Shown: positions 1-9,866 of the stretch, in pieces | How the letters are laid out: each line of letters begins with the position of its first letter | How positions within the stretch are numbered: the first letter of the stretch is position 1 | NCBI GenBank assembly: GCA_002841865.1 | Contig: PHBD01000001.1 | Location: 215,001-279,000, forward strand | Origin: Deltaproteobacteria bacterium HGW-Deltaproteobacteria-19 | GTDB taxonomy: Bacteria; Desulfobacterota; Syntrophia; Syntrophales; PHBD01 | Length of the DNA: 64,000 nucleotides | Direction: 5' to 3' | The notes under the pieces: model-generated | What the model was told of the DNA's origin: nothing | Database searches by the model: none | What the model saw: the letters and a program-made list of their open reading frames with translations, nothing else | Translations under genes and position numbers: made by a program

Positions 1-306
1 CGCCACTGCACCGGCGACAGCAGCCATTGGACCTACACCGGCCCGCTCCGCAGCCTCCAGCATATCCCGGACGATGGGCGGTGCAAGACCGTCTTTTTCC
101 AACGGAATCAAAGATTTCAAAAAGGGTGGCCGGGTCTCGATGTATGCCTCCAGTTGCCTGCGATACCTATGGATGGCCTGAAGAGCGGGTTCCGTAAGCT
201 CATGAGACGCACTGATCAACAGGTCCGTCTGGCCGACTTGGACGGAAAACGAAACCAGGTCTGTAGTTGAGACTCTCTGTCGATACGTTCGCTCCCGGTA
301 TTCCAT
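1..306 (-). CDS. UPF0280 family protein (ApbE-like fold), C-terminus cut by window edge
   Basis: The first 102 residues are visible; the rest lies beyond the left edge. The opening MEYRERTYRQRV and the stretch AGVGPMAAVAGAVA match the UPF0280 family, which is related to ApbE-type flavin-handling proteins. The biochemical role is not established. Its ATG (306-304) shares one base with the dnaE stop (TAATG arrangement), so translation is probably coupled to dnaE and the gene is the distal member of the dtd-guaB-dnaE run. No Shine-Dalgarno site is obvious inside the dnaE end, which fits coupling. The family call is from recognised motifs, not a search. Confidence 0.8.
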   Translation of the reverse strand, partial: MEYRERTYRQRVSTTDLVSFSVQVGQTDLLISASHELTEPALQAIHRYRRQLEAYIETRPPFLKSLIPLEKDGLAPPIVRDMLEAAERAGVGPMAAVAGAVA

Positions 307-3300
307 TAGTGAAAACGGGTCGTTCCTTCCCCCAGGAATTGTTCCGCCTCGGTCTTTAATTCATCCGAGATGTCCATGCGGGCATCCTGGCCAAGAAAGA
401 TGACCGTTTCGCATCCATTGACGTGTAGATGAAGGAATCCTTCGTATTTTCCAGGGTATTTCAGAATCAGTGCTTTCAGGGTCGCCAGATCCTCCGGCTG
501 GAAGCGGGATGCGTTAACCTCGAAATGAACGGACGAAAAAGGATGATCCGCAATCTCCGCAAGATTAAGTATTTCCGTTGCCTTGACCCGAACGTTCTCT
601 TCGTCCGCATCCAGGGTTCCCGTTACAAGAAGAGGATCCGCCCCCTTCAGCAGCGCTTCGTATTGACGATAGGTTTCGCCGAACACGATCACCTCAACAG
701 ATCCTTTGAGATCTTCAAATGTTACATAAGCCATGGTGTCTTTGCGCTTCGTCTTTAGTTCCTTGATGGCGCTGACGATCCCCCCGAAAGAAACAGTTTC
801 CTTGTCTTGCATTCCCTTCAGTGTCTCGATGTCCGCCGTTGCGACCCGCTTGAGTTTCTGTTCGACGAAGGCCAGGGGATGGCTGGTGATATAGAAACCG
901 ATCAGCTCCTTTTCATAGGAAAGCATTTCTTTATGATTCCAAGTGGTATTTCCTTCGTTGTTAAAGCTATCGTTTAGAGTATCGCCGTCATTTCCCTCCA
1001 GCGTGTCAAACAAACCGGTCTGTCCCGTTGCCCTGTGCTGTGAGTCCCTGCTCGCCAGCTCCAGGTCACGTTCATAGGATCCCATCAACAGCCGACGATT
1101 CGGATAAATGGAGTCGAAAGCGCCGCACTTGACCAGGCTTTCCACCACCCTCTTATTGATCTTCCGAAGATCCGCCCGTCGGCAGAAATCCTTGAAAGAA
1201 AGGAACTTTCCCCCTTCTCGGCGAGCCTCCAGAACGGCCTCCACTGCTCCAACCCCAACGTTTTTGACTGCCGCCAGCCCGAAGCGGATGTTTCCATCCT
1301 CGGAAACGCTGAAATCACGAAGCGACGAGTTTATGTCCGGGGGAAGGACACCAATTCCCAGGGACCGGCAGTCATGGATGTAACGGATGATCTTGTCGCG
1401 ATTGTCTTTTTCCGATGTGAGCAGGGCCGCCATGAATTCAGCCGGGTAATGGGCTTTCAGGTACGCCGTCTGGTAGGTGATCACCGCATAGGCGGCACTG
1501 TGCGATTTGTTGAAGCCGTACTCGGCGAAGGTCTCCATCTGATCCCAGATCTTCTGCGCCTTCTGCTGGGGAATGGAATTCTGTTTTGCTCCGTCGAGAA
1601 ACTTGGGCTTCTCCTTCTCCATCTCTTCGGGTTTCTTCTTGCTCATCATCCGGCGCAGATTGTCCGCATCGGCCATGGAGTAGCCGCCAATGGAGCCGGC
1701 GATCTGCATCACCTGTTCCTGATAGACGATAACCCCGTATGTTTCCTGAAGAATATCTTTAAGTTCCGGAACTTCGTAGGTGATTTTCGTCCGGCCCTGC
1801 TTCCGGGCGGTAAAATCAGGTATCTGGCTCATCGGCCCGGGACGGTACAGGGCGATCAGGGCGATGACATCCTCAATGCAGTCGGGCTTCAGGTTGAACA
1901 GCAGGTCCTTCATACCGGAGCTTTCGAGCTGGAAGACCCCGTCGGTGTCTCCCCTTCCCAGGAGCTCATAGGTCTTCGGATCGTCCAGCGGCAAGTCCTG
2001 CATATTCAGGTGAGTTCCCCTTCCCTCCTCGATGAACTGCAGACAGTTCTGGATAACCGTCAGCGTCTTGAGTCCCAGGAAGTCGAATTTGGTAAGCCCG
2101 ATGTCCTGGAGGTCCTTCATGGCGTACTGGGTGACCACCGAATCGTCGCCTTTGGGACTCCGATAGAGGGGAACCCGTTCCACCAGCGGCACATCGGAGA
2201 TGACGACACCAGCCGCGTGGGTGGAGGCATGACGGTTCAGACCTTCCAGCGAACGCGACAGCTGAAGGAGTTTCCGGACCTTTTCACTCTTCCGGGCCTC
2301 TTCCTGCAGGCGTGGCTCTTCCTGGATCGCAGTATCAAGGGTTATATTCAGGACATTGGGAATCAGTTTCGCGATGATGTCCACTTCGCCGTAGGGAATG
2401 TTGAGCGCTCGCCCCACGTCGCGAATGACCGCCTTGGCCTTCATCTGCCCGAAGGTGATGATCTGGGCCACCCGGTCGTGACCGTATTTGTCGGTCACGT
2501 AGCGGATGATCTCATCCCGCCCTTCCTGGCAGAAATCGATGTCGATATCGGGCATGCTCTTGCGGTTCGGATTCAGAAATCGCTCGAAGAACAGTCCGTA
2601 ACGGATCGGATCGATTGAAGTAATACCGATGGCAAAGGCGACCAGACTTCCGGCGGCGGAGCCCCGCCCGGGACCGACAGGGATCTTTTTTTCCTTGGCG
2701 TACCGCACGAAATCCGCCACGATGAGGAAATAGCCGGAAAAACCCATGGAGCGGATCATTTCCAGTTCTTCCCGAAGCCGCTTCAGGTATACCGCCTGTA
2801 ATTCCGATCCCTTGCCGCGGAGCAGTGCCGGCAGCTTCTCCGCCAGCCCCTTTTCAGCTTCCCGGACAAGCAGTTCGTCCAGGGATTCTCCGGAGTCGCT
2901 CTGGAATTGGGGTAGCAGGAACTCGCCGAAGGTGAAGGAAAGTTCGCAGCGTTCGGCAATCCGCAGTGTGTTTTCTATTGCGTCCGGGTGTTCCCTGAAC
3001 AGATGGATCATCTCCTCAGGCGAGCGGAAGTAAAGCTGATCCGTTCCGAACCGCATCCGATCCGTCTGCTCGATGTTTTTCCCCGTCTGGATGCACAGCA
3101 GGACCTCGTGGGCCTCGGCGTCCGACTGCTGCAGATAATGACAGTCGTTCGTCGCCACCAGAGGAATGGACCTCTTGCGGGCGATCTCGATGAGCCCGGC
3201 ATTGGCCGCTTTCTGCTCTTCCAGGCCGTTTTCCATGAGTTCGAGAAAGAAATTACCGTCCCCGAAAATATCCCTCAGCTCGTCAGCGGCCCGAATTGCG

Positions 3301-3767
3301 CTCTCCGGGCCTTCTTTCAGAAGACGGTCCACCACCTCGCCGTGCAGGCAGGCGCTCGAGGCGATGAGTCCTTCGTGGTGTTCCCGGAGCAGTTCCCTGT
3401 CTACGCGGGGCCGGTAGTAAAATCCCTCCGTCCATCCTGCCGTGACCAGCTTCATCAGGTTTCGGTACCCCGTCATGTTCTCGGCCAGAACGACGAGATG
3501 CCGGGCCGTTTCCCCGATCCCCTGGGACTGCCTGTCGAAGCGGCTCCCCGGGGCGACATAGAGTTCGCAGCCGATAATGGGCTTGATGCCCGCTTTCCGG
3601 GCTCGCTGATAAAAATCGATGGCGCCGAAGAGGTTGCCATGGTCCGTGATGGCCAGGGCCGGCATTTCATATTCCTTCGCCTTCTGGAACAGGTCCGCCA
3701 GGCGGATGGCACCGTCCAGAAGGCTATACTGCGTATGGACATGAAGATGAACGAAGTCGGAGGGCAT
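306..3767 (-). CDS. dnaE: DNA polymerase III subunit alpha
   Basis: Catalytic subunit of the replicative polymerase, acting in the holoenzyme with the beta clamp. The 1153 residues match the usual DnaE length of about 1160. An N-terminal PHP domain (about residues 5-200) keeps the HVHTQYSLLDG motif. The C-family palm has PGRGSAAGSL near 366 and the catalytic aspartates of PDIDIDF at about 407-411, with a further conserved aspartate in KFDFLG. A C-terminal OB fold (about 990-1070) binds single-stranded DNA. It follows guaB by 41 bases and is transcribed with it. The Shine-Dalgarno site before the ATG is weak. No sign of truncation. Confidence 0.97.
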   Translation of the reverse strand: MPSDFVHLHVHTQYSLLDGAIRLADLFQKAKEYEMPALAITDHGNLFGAIDFYQRARKAGIKPIIGCELYVAPGSRFDRQSQGIGETARHLVVLAENMTGYRNLMKLVTAGWTEGFYYRPRVDRELLREHHEGLIASSACLHGEVVDRLLKEGPESAIRAADELRDIFGDGNFFLELMENGLEEQKAANAGLIEIARKRSIPLVATNDCHYLQQSDAEAHEVLLCIQTGKNIEQTDRMRFGTDQLYFRSPEEMIHLFREHPDAIENTLRIAERCELSFTFGEFLLPQFQSDSGESLDELLVREAEKGLAEKLPALLRGKGSELQAVYLKRLREELEMIRSMGFSGYFLIVADFVRYAKEKKIPVGPGRGSAAGSLVAFAIGITSIDPIRYGLFFERFLNPNRKSMPDIDIDFCQEGRDEIIRYVTDKYGHDRVAQIITFGQMKAKAVIRDVGRALNIPYGEVDIIAKLIPNVLNITLDTAIQEEPRLQEEARKSEKVRKLLQLSRSLEGLNRHASTHAAGVVISDVPLVERVPLYRSPKGDDSVVTQYAMKDLQDIGLTKFDFLGLKTLTVIQNCLQFIEEGRGTHLNMQDLPLDDPKTYELLGRGDTDGVFQLESSGMKDLLFNLKPDCIEDVIALIALYRPGPMSQIPDFTARKQGRTKITYEVPELKDILQETYGVIVYQEQVMQIAGSIGGYSMADADNLRRMMSKKKPEEMEKEKPKFLDGAKQNSIPQQKAQKIWDQMETFAEYGFNKSHSAAYAVITYQTAYLKAHYPAEFMAALLTSEKDNRDKIIRYIHDCRSLGIGVLPPDINSSLRDFSVSEDGNIRFGLAAVKNVGVGAVEAVLEARREGGKFLSFKDFCRRADLRKINKRVVESLVKCGAFDSIYPNRRLLMGSYERDLELASRDSQHRATGQTGLFDTLEGNDGDTLNDSFNNEGNTTWNHKEMLSYEKELIGFYITSHPLAFVEQKLKRVATADIETLKGMQDKETVSFGGIVSAIKELKTKRKDTMAYVTFEDLKGSVEVIVFGETYRQYEALLKGADPLLVTGTLDADEENVRVKATEILNLAEIADHPFSSVHFEVNASRFQPEDLATLKALILKYPGKYEGFLHLHVNGCETVIFLGQDARMDISDELKTEAEQFLGEGTTRFH

Positions 3768-3808
3768 GTATTCTCGATGTCAGGCCGTAATGCCGGACGG
3801 GCCGGGGC

Positions 3809-5287
<1,479 letters not shown>

Positions 5288-5291
5288 TCAT

Positions 5292-5789
5292 TCAGGATTT
5301 TATCTCCGGGGATTTCCGCTGGAGGAGATCGTAGGTCTGCCCATTCAGGGCAAGATAGAATGCATCCCTTCGAGCATCGTATTCAATGTGTTCAGCCAGC
5401 TGGTAGTAGGCCGGCCGGGAAAAGCGGGCGGTAAAGCGGCCTCCGCGAACCGAGCAGTAGGGCACATTCTCTTCCGTCATGGAAAGGCTGGACGGATCGA
5501 GGGACTCGAACGTATCGTCGCACAGGAGCAGTTTGATCCCATCGCCGTTTCCGTCCTTTTCACCGGACCGGAAGACGGCCCGGATTACGAACGGTGTATC
5601 TTCCACTTCGACGACGCAGCAATCGTGCTCCAGGTCGATCCAGTAACGGCCTTCGTCGTCGAGCCGGAGATGCTCATAGAAATAATTGACGATTTCCTTT
5701 CGGAACATAACGGCACCACGGTAGTACCAGATGCCGTCCCGGTCGATTCGGATGTCACACAGAGGAATGTTTTCCTTTACGTTTTCCAT
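5292..5789 (-). CDS. DUF1285 family protein
   Basis: A 165-residue cytosolic protein without signal peptide or membrane segment. The pattern RDGIWYYRGAVMFRKEIV near the N-terminus followed by YWIDLEHDCCVVEVEDTPFV is typical of DUF1285, a small conserved proteobacterial family of unknown biochemical role. It lies 6 bases after dtd and 22 before guaB, so it is almost certainly cotranscribed with both. The context of translation quality control and nucleotide synthesis does not itself reveal a function. The family call comes from remembered sequence patterns. Confidence 0.8.
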   Translation of the reverse strand: MENVKENIPLCDIRIDRDGIWYYRGAVMFRKEIVNYFYEHLRLDDEGRYWIDLEHDCCVVEVEDTPFVIRAVFRSGEKDGNGDGIKLLLCDDTFESLDPSSLSMTEENVPYCSVRGGRFTARFSRPAYYQLAEHIEYDARRDAFYLALNGQTYDLLQRKSPEIKS

Positions 5790-5795
5790 GATGTA

Positions 5796-6248
5796 TCAGG
5801 GTTCTTTCCTGCTATCGATCCATATTGTTACAGGACCGTCGTTGACGAGCCGAACCTTCATCATAGCCTGAAACTCGCCTTCCGCGACACGCCTGCCGAG
5901 CCGTTCCCGCAATTTCCCGACGAAATAACTGTAGAGGCTCCTGGCGCGCACCGGTTCTTCCGCATGCACAAAAGAGGGGCGCCTTCCTTTCCTGCAGTCT
6001 GCCAACAGGGTAAACTGGGAAATGACCAGCATGGAACCTCCCGTGTCTACAAGGGAAAGGTTCATTTTGCCGTCCGGGTCTTCGAAGATCCGAAGGTTGA
6101 TGATCTTTTCCAGAAGGTACTCGGCATCCGCTTCCCCGTCTCCCTGCTCCACACCGAGGAAGACCAGGAGTCCGGCGCCGATTGCGGAAAGGTTTTTCTC
6201 TCCGACCGTTACTCCGGCTTCGGAGACACGCTGGATGACGGCCCGCAT
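5796..6248 (-). CDS. dtd: D-aminoacyl-tRNA deacylase
   Basis: Hydrolyses D-amino acids mischarged onto tRNA. The 150-residue protein has the two family signatures: [17 protein letters not shown] in the middle and [11 protein letters not shown] at the C-terminus, which together form the cross-dimer active site. A more distal in-frame ATG exists at 6257, but family members begin MRAVIQRV, so 6248 is chosen. It is the first gene of the minus-strand run leading through the DUF1285 gene, guaB and dnaE. The terminator of the upstream cyclase gene lies about 100 bases before it, so a promoter is expected in that gap. Confidence 0.95.
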   Translation of the reverse strand: MRAVIQRVSEAGVTVGEKNLSAIGAGLLVFLGVEQGDGEADAEYLLEKIINLRIFEDPDGKMNLSLVDTGGSMLVISQFTLLADCRKGRRPSFVHAEEPVRARSLYSYFVGKLRERLGRRVAEGEFQAMMKVRLVNDGPVTIWIDSRKEP

Positions 6249-6348
6249 CTGCAACACCCCGTCTCAATCGCGGCGCATGTTAGCAGCAATCGGGGTGACC
6301 TTCAAGTGCTTTGTGGAATCGGGCCCTGCGTTTTTCGGCATCCGGATG

Positions 6349-6373
6349 CAGAAAAGGCCCCTCGACGGGGCCT
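6349..6373 (-). terminator. Rho-independent terminator of the cyclase gene
   Basis: A perfect 7-bp stem (AGGCCCC / GGGGCCT, loop of 5) at 6355-6373 is followed on the minus strand by TTTTCTGC. It lies 39 bases after the cyclase stop and separates that gene from dtd. Confidence 0.8.
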
Positions 6374-6411
6374 CCTGCATTCGTAATTCTCTCCGGAATC
6401 CGGGAAACGGG

Positions 6412-8070
6412 TCAGAAATCCGGAGCCGGGGATACAGAAAGGATCTGTGTCACGGGAAGAGTGGCAATATCAAGGTATTTTCGATATTTGGGATCGTCCG
6501 GAGAAAGCATATCCATGACCCGCGAATACAGGTTTTCGATGATCAACTCACGTCCCTGATCAATCCTCGGGATGCCGAAGCGGATTCGCTTCCGCTCCTC
6601 TTCCGTCAGCTTGTTCATTAGGTTCTTCGTAGTCCAGATGGAGCCGCGGCGGGCGAAGTCGGAAAGCCTGGCTGCATAGTTGACCGAATCGCCCAGCGCA
6701 GTAAACTCTACAGACGGGGAGGTCGGGATCGTCCCGAAGAATTCCTGCCCCTCGTTGATCCCGATATTGAGATTCAGATCGGTGAACCAACCCTTGCGGA
6801 GCTTCCACTCGTAACTGAGGCGGGACATCTTTTCCTTCAGTTCAACCGAACAGGCGATCGCGTTCATCATGTAATTTGAGTTACGGTCTCTCAGGAAATA
6901 ATAGACCATTCCATCCCCGACGTGCTTGCCGTACGTTCCGTAATAACTTCTAAAAGAGCTTTCCATCGTCTTCCAGATCTCGTTGATGAGCTCGAAGTAT
7001 TCCTCCGGGGCCAATTCCGCACAGATTCTACTGGAGTCCTGTAGATCCGCGACAAGGACACAGAACGAGGTGAGGGTCGGCATGCGCTGCTTCAGGAGCT
7101 CCCGGACCACCTGATCCCGGCTGGAGAGAAGCTCAGCCACTCCTTTAAGTATCGTCTCCACCTCTCCGTATACAAAAAGTATTCCCTCACGAAATACAGC
7201 ATAATAGACATGATAGGGCTGGCTTTTCCCATGCACGACAGGCGTTTGCATGAAGATGTCCTTCACCTTGTCGAGAGGCGCGGCCTCCGCTCTTTCGTAA
7301 AGAGTCTCAAGATATTCAAGCTCTTCCTCAACCATGTCGCGGTACATTTTTCGAAGAAAATCTTTGCCCTGCCTGCCCTTGACGAACGACATGTGGAGAG
7401 CGCACAAATCAAGATCCATATTGCCCAGGATTCGGCTTGACGCCCCTCCTTGCAGGAGCAGGCGAAACACATTGCGATTCTCGGCGTCGCGAATCGTGCG
7501 TACGGACCTGCGAAAGATCTTTTCCTCCGCCAAGGGGTTGATCCAGTCGATCTCGAAATTGTTGTTCACGAGATAAGCGGGGCACGGGATTTCATCGATC
7601 GTGACTTGCAGCGGCGAAGCCTTTCGGTTTTCCCCTGCCTTCGCCTGACTCGAGGATGGACCTCCTTCACGAGAGACAGGAGGTTCCTCCATGTCTCCCC
7701 CGATCCCGTCCCTGTTCGGCATACGATGGTCCTCTATCGCCTCGGGCATTGTTTCCGGAAAGGAAACCTCCTTCCGCGCGTCACTTTCCGGCTCCTGATC
7801 AACGGGAAGACGAACACCCAACTCTTCAAGAATGTTTCGCATGATTTTCTTCTCCCTTTTCAGTCTTTTTACCGCTTCGATCCGCTCAAGAGCGGTAAGC
7901 GGAAAGTATCCTACCCGCCTCGCTTTGCCCTGTCCCTCTTCCGGTTTCAGCACCCTGGGTTTCGGGATAATCCCCATCTGGATATAATTGTTCAGGGTAG
8001 CCCGGGAGATCCCGGTCTTTCGGAGAATTTCCAGGCTGCTGATCCAGGCGGTATCATCCTTCTTTTCCAC
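6412..8070 (-). CDS. MerR-type HTH / PAS-like / class III nucleotide cyclase fusion
   Basis: A predicted soluble cyclase carrying its own DNA-binding domain. Residues about 8-75 resemble a MerR-family winged helix (ISSLEILRKTGISRATLNNYI, then GYFPLTALERIEAV). A low-complexity linker (about 85-145) follows, then a PAS-like region (about 150-230: IPCPAYLVNNNFEIDWINP), and the C-terminal class III cyclase domain (about 335-510). The two metal aspartates sit in VADLQDSSR and GDGMVYYF, and the transition-state residues in VNYAARL, so the enzyme is probably active, most likely making cAMP. The start is taken as GTG at 8070 because AAAGGG lies 7 bases upstream; a TTG at 8085 is an alternative. A terminator follows. 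Confidence 0.85.
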   Translation of the reverse strand: MEKKDDTAWISSLEILRKTGISRATLNNYIQMGIIPKPRVLKPEEGQGKARRVGYFPLTALERIEAVKRLKREKKIMRNILEELGVRLPVDQEPESDARKEVSFPETMPEAIEDHRMPNRDGIGGDMEEPPVSREGGPSSSQAKAGENRKASPLQVTIDEIPCPAYLVNNNFEIDWINPLAEEKIFRRSVRTIRDAENRNVFRLLLQGGASSRILGNMDLDLCALHMSFVKGRQGKDFLRKMYRDMVEEELEYLETLYERAEAAPLDKVKDIFMQTPVVHGKSQPYHVYYAVFREGILFVYGEVETILKGVAELLSSRDQVVRELLKQRMPTLTSFCVLVADLQDSSRICAELAPEEYFELINEIWKTMESSFRSYYGTYGKHVGDGMVYYFLRDRNSNYMMNAIACSVELKEKMSRLSYEWKLRKGWFTDLNLNIGINEGQEFFGTIPTSPSVEFTALGDSVNYAARLSDFARRGSIWTTKNLMNKLTEEERKRIRFGIPRIDQGRELIIENLYSRVMDMLSPDDPKYRKYLDIATLPVTQILSVSPAPDF

Positions 8071-8090
8071 GTCTGACCCTTTCAAAGCAT

Positions 8091-8187
8091 GCAGTCTATA
8101 CAGTCTAATAGATCTTCTTTCGCTCTGTTGTACAGATCAATACAAAAGCTTGGACAGACTGTCAAGAAATTATTTTGGACTGTCTAT
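8091..8187. promoter_or_regulatory. Repeat cluster in the divergent cyclase / radical SAM spacer
   Basis: This A/T-rich spacer holds repeated copies of an AGACTGT core. CAGTCTA occurs twice in tandem at 8092 and 8101. A perfect palindrome GACAGACTGTC lies at 8153-8163, and GACTGTCTAT at 8178-8187. In addition TTGTA (8128-8132) and TACAA (8141-8145) form an inverted repeat with an 8-base gap. The layout is that of operator sites, plausibly for the adjacent MerR-type domain, but no binding is shown. Confidence 0.5.
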
Positions 8188-8356
8188 CACTATCCACGGC
8201 CGATTCCGTATAACAAATCTCTATTCAGAGGCTTATACAGTACAATTCAATACCACTCCTTCCTTTGTATGTTCAAGCTCTTTCCGCATTGTCATCCCAT
8301 CTCCGGCTGTGATATGGTCCAGGCAACGAAACAGGTGCATGATTGCGCAGGCCATG

Positions 8357-9739
8357 ATGACCTCTTTCAAAAAGAATACCATCCTCCTTGTCAATCCGTG
8401 GATCCATGACTTTGCCGCGCACGATCACTGGGCAAAGCCGATGGGACTTCTCTATATTGCATCCTATCTTCGCAGATCAGGATATGATATAGATTTATTG
8501 GACTGTTTAAGTTCTAGCTATGGTTTAAGAACTCAGTTTCAAGCCCCACCTCTCGGGCGCAAGGGTGACGGTCGAGGATCATATCCGAGAGAAGAGATCT
8601 CCAGGCCCGTCGAACTGAAGGGCATCCCCAGGAAATTCAGCCGATACGGCTTCCCTCCCGGGATCGTGGAAGACAGGCTGAAAAAATTGGAGAGGCCCGA
8701 TCTTGTGCTCGTCACCTCTTTCATGACGTACTGGTACCCGGGTGTGGCTGAAACCATCGGATACATTCGGGCTAGGTGGAAAAATGTTCCCGTCGTTCTG
8801 GGAGGCATCTATGCAACCCTCTGTCCCGATCACGCGAAGCGGAATTCAGGTGCGGACGTCGTCATAGCCGGAGACGGCATTGCGGCTCTCCCTTCCATCC
8901 TGGCAGACATTTTCGGCGGAAACCCCTTGCTCCCCATCGGGGGAGATAACCTTGATGATCTCCCCTACCCTGCCTTCGATCTTGTCCCTTTTCTGGACCA
9001 GATTCCCATCCTGACGTCCCGCGGATGCCCTTTCCGCTGTACCTACTGTGCATCCTGCAGGATCGAACCGCACTTTCGCCGGCGCGATCCTCTTGCCGTT
9101 GCAGCCGAGATTGCCTATTGGCATGAACGATATGGAATCAGTGATTTTTCTTTTTACGACGATGCACTCCTGGTGAATCCGGAGGAGATGATTCTCCCGC
9201 TTATCCGGGAGATACTCCGCCGGGGGATCCGCCTGCGGTTCCATTGTCCCAATGGGCTTCATCTCCGGGAAGTGAACGATGAATTGAGCCGTCTGCTGTT
9301 TCAGGCAGGCTTCAGGACCTTGCGCTTCGGCTTCGAGACGGTAGATGCGGTCAGGCAACGGGAAACGGGCGGCAAGACCCGTTCCAGCCATCTGGCAAAG
9401 GCGATGAGATGCCTCCGCAAGGCAGGTTACCGGGATGGAGAGGTGGGGATCTACCTGCTCTGTGGCCTGCCGGGACAGGGTGTTGCGGAAATAGCTGAAG
9501 GAATTGATTTTGTCCATGCCTGCGGGGCGAGGCCCATCCTGGCGGAGTATTCGCCGATTCCGGGAACCGCCCTCTGGGAACAGGCGGTGCTCGCCTCACC
9601 CTACCCGATCGCCGAAGAGCCCCTTTTCCACAACAACACTCTGCTTCCCTGTGCGGAGAAGGAACTGACATTGTCGGTTTTCAGGGAATTGAAGCGCAGG
9701 GCGCTTACTCCCGGGGGGACACAGGGAGGGACGTTCTGA
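8357..9739 (+). CDS. B12-binding-domain radical SAM protein
   Basis: About 460 residues. The N-terminal half resembles a cobalamin-binding domain (NTILLVNPW, then KPMGLLYIASYLRRSGYDI). The radical SAM core follows with the [4Fe-4S] motif CPFRCTYC in the CxxxCxxC arrangement and later FGFETVDAVRQRETGG. Such proteins methylate or rearrange unactivated carbons in lipids, cofactors or natural products; the substrate cannot be read here. Three start codons are close together (8339, 8354, 8357); 8357 is preferred because AGG lies 5 bases upstream. It is divergent from the HTH-cyclase gene across a repeat-rich spacer, so the two may be coregulated. Confidence 0.85.
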   Translation: MTSFKKNTILLVNPWIHDFAAHDHWAKPMGLLYIASYLRRSGYDIDLLDCLSSSYGLRTQFQAPPLGRKGDGRGSYPREEISRPVELKGIPRKFSRYGFPPGIVEDRLKKLERPDLVLVTSFMTYWYPGVAETIGYIRARWKNVPVVLGGIYATLCPDHAKRNSGADVVIAGDGIAALPSILADIFGGNPLLPIGGDNLDDLPYPAFDLVPFLDQIPILTSRGCPFRCTYCASCRIEPHFRRRDPLAVAAEIAYWHERYGISDFSFYDDALLVNPEEMILPLIREILRRGIRLRFHCPNGLHLREVNDELSRLLFQAGFRTLRFGFETVDAVRQRETGGKTRSSHLAKAMRCLRKAGYRDGEVGIYLLCGLPGQGVAEIAEGIDFVHACGARPILAEYSPIPGTALWEQAVLASPYPIAEEPLFHNNTLLPCAEKELTLSVFRELKRRALTPGGTQGGTF

Positions 9740-9866
9740 GGGGATGAAGACCGGTCTGCAGAATGTGACGGTACCGGTTTTCAGGAGTGGAAATCGGACG
9801 CTGGCTGCCTGTATCCGTTTTGTATCCTGGCGGGAACAGCCTTCCGTCGCGAGTTGAAGAGTCGAG

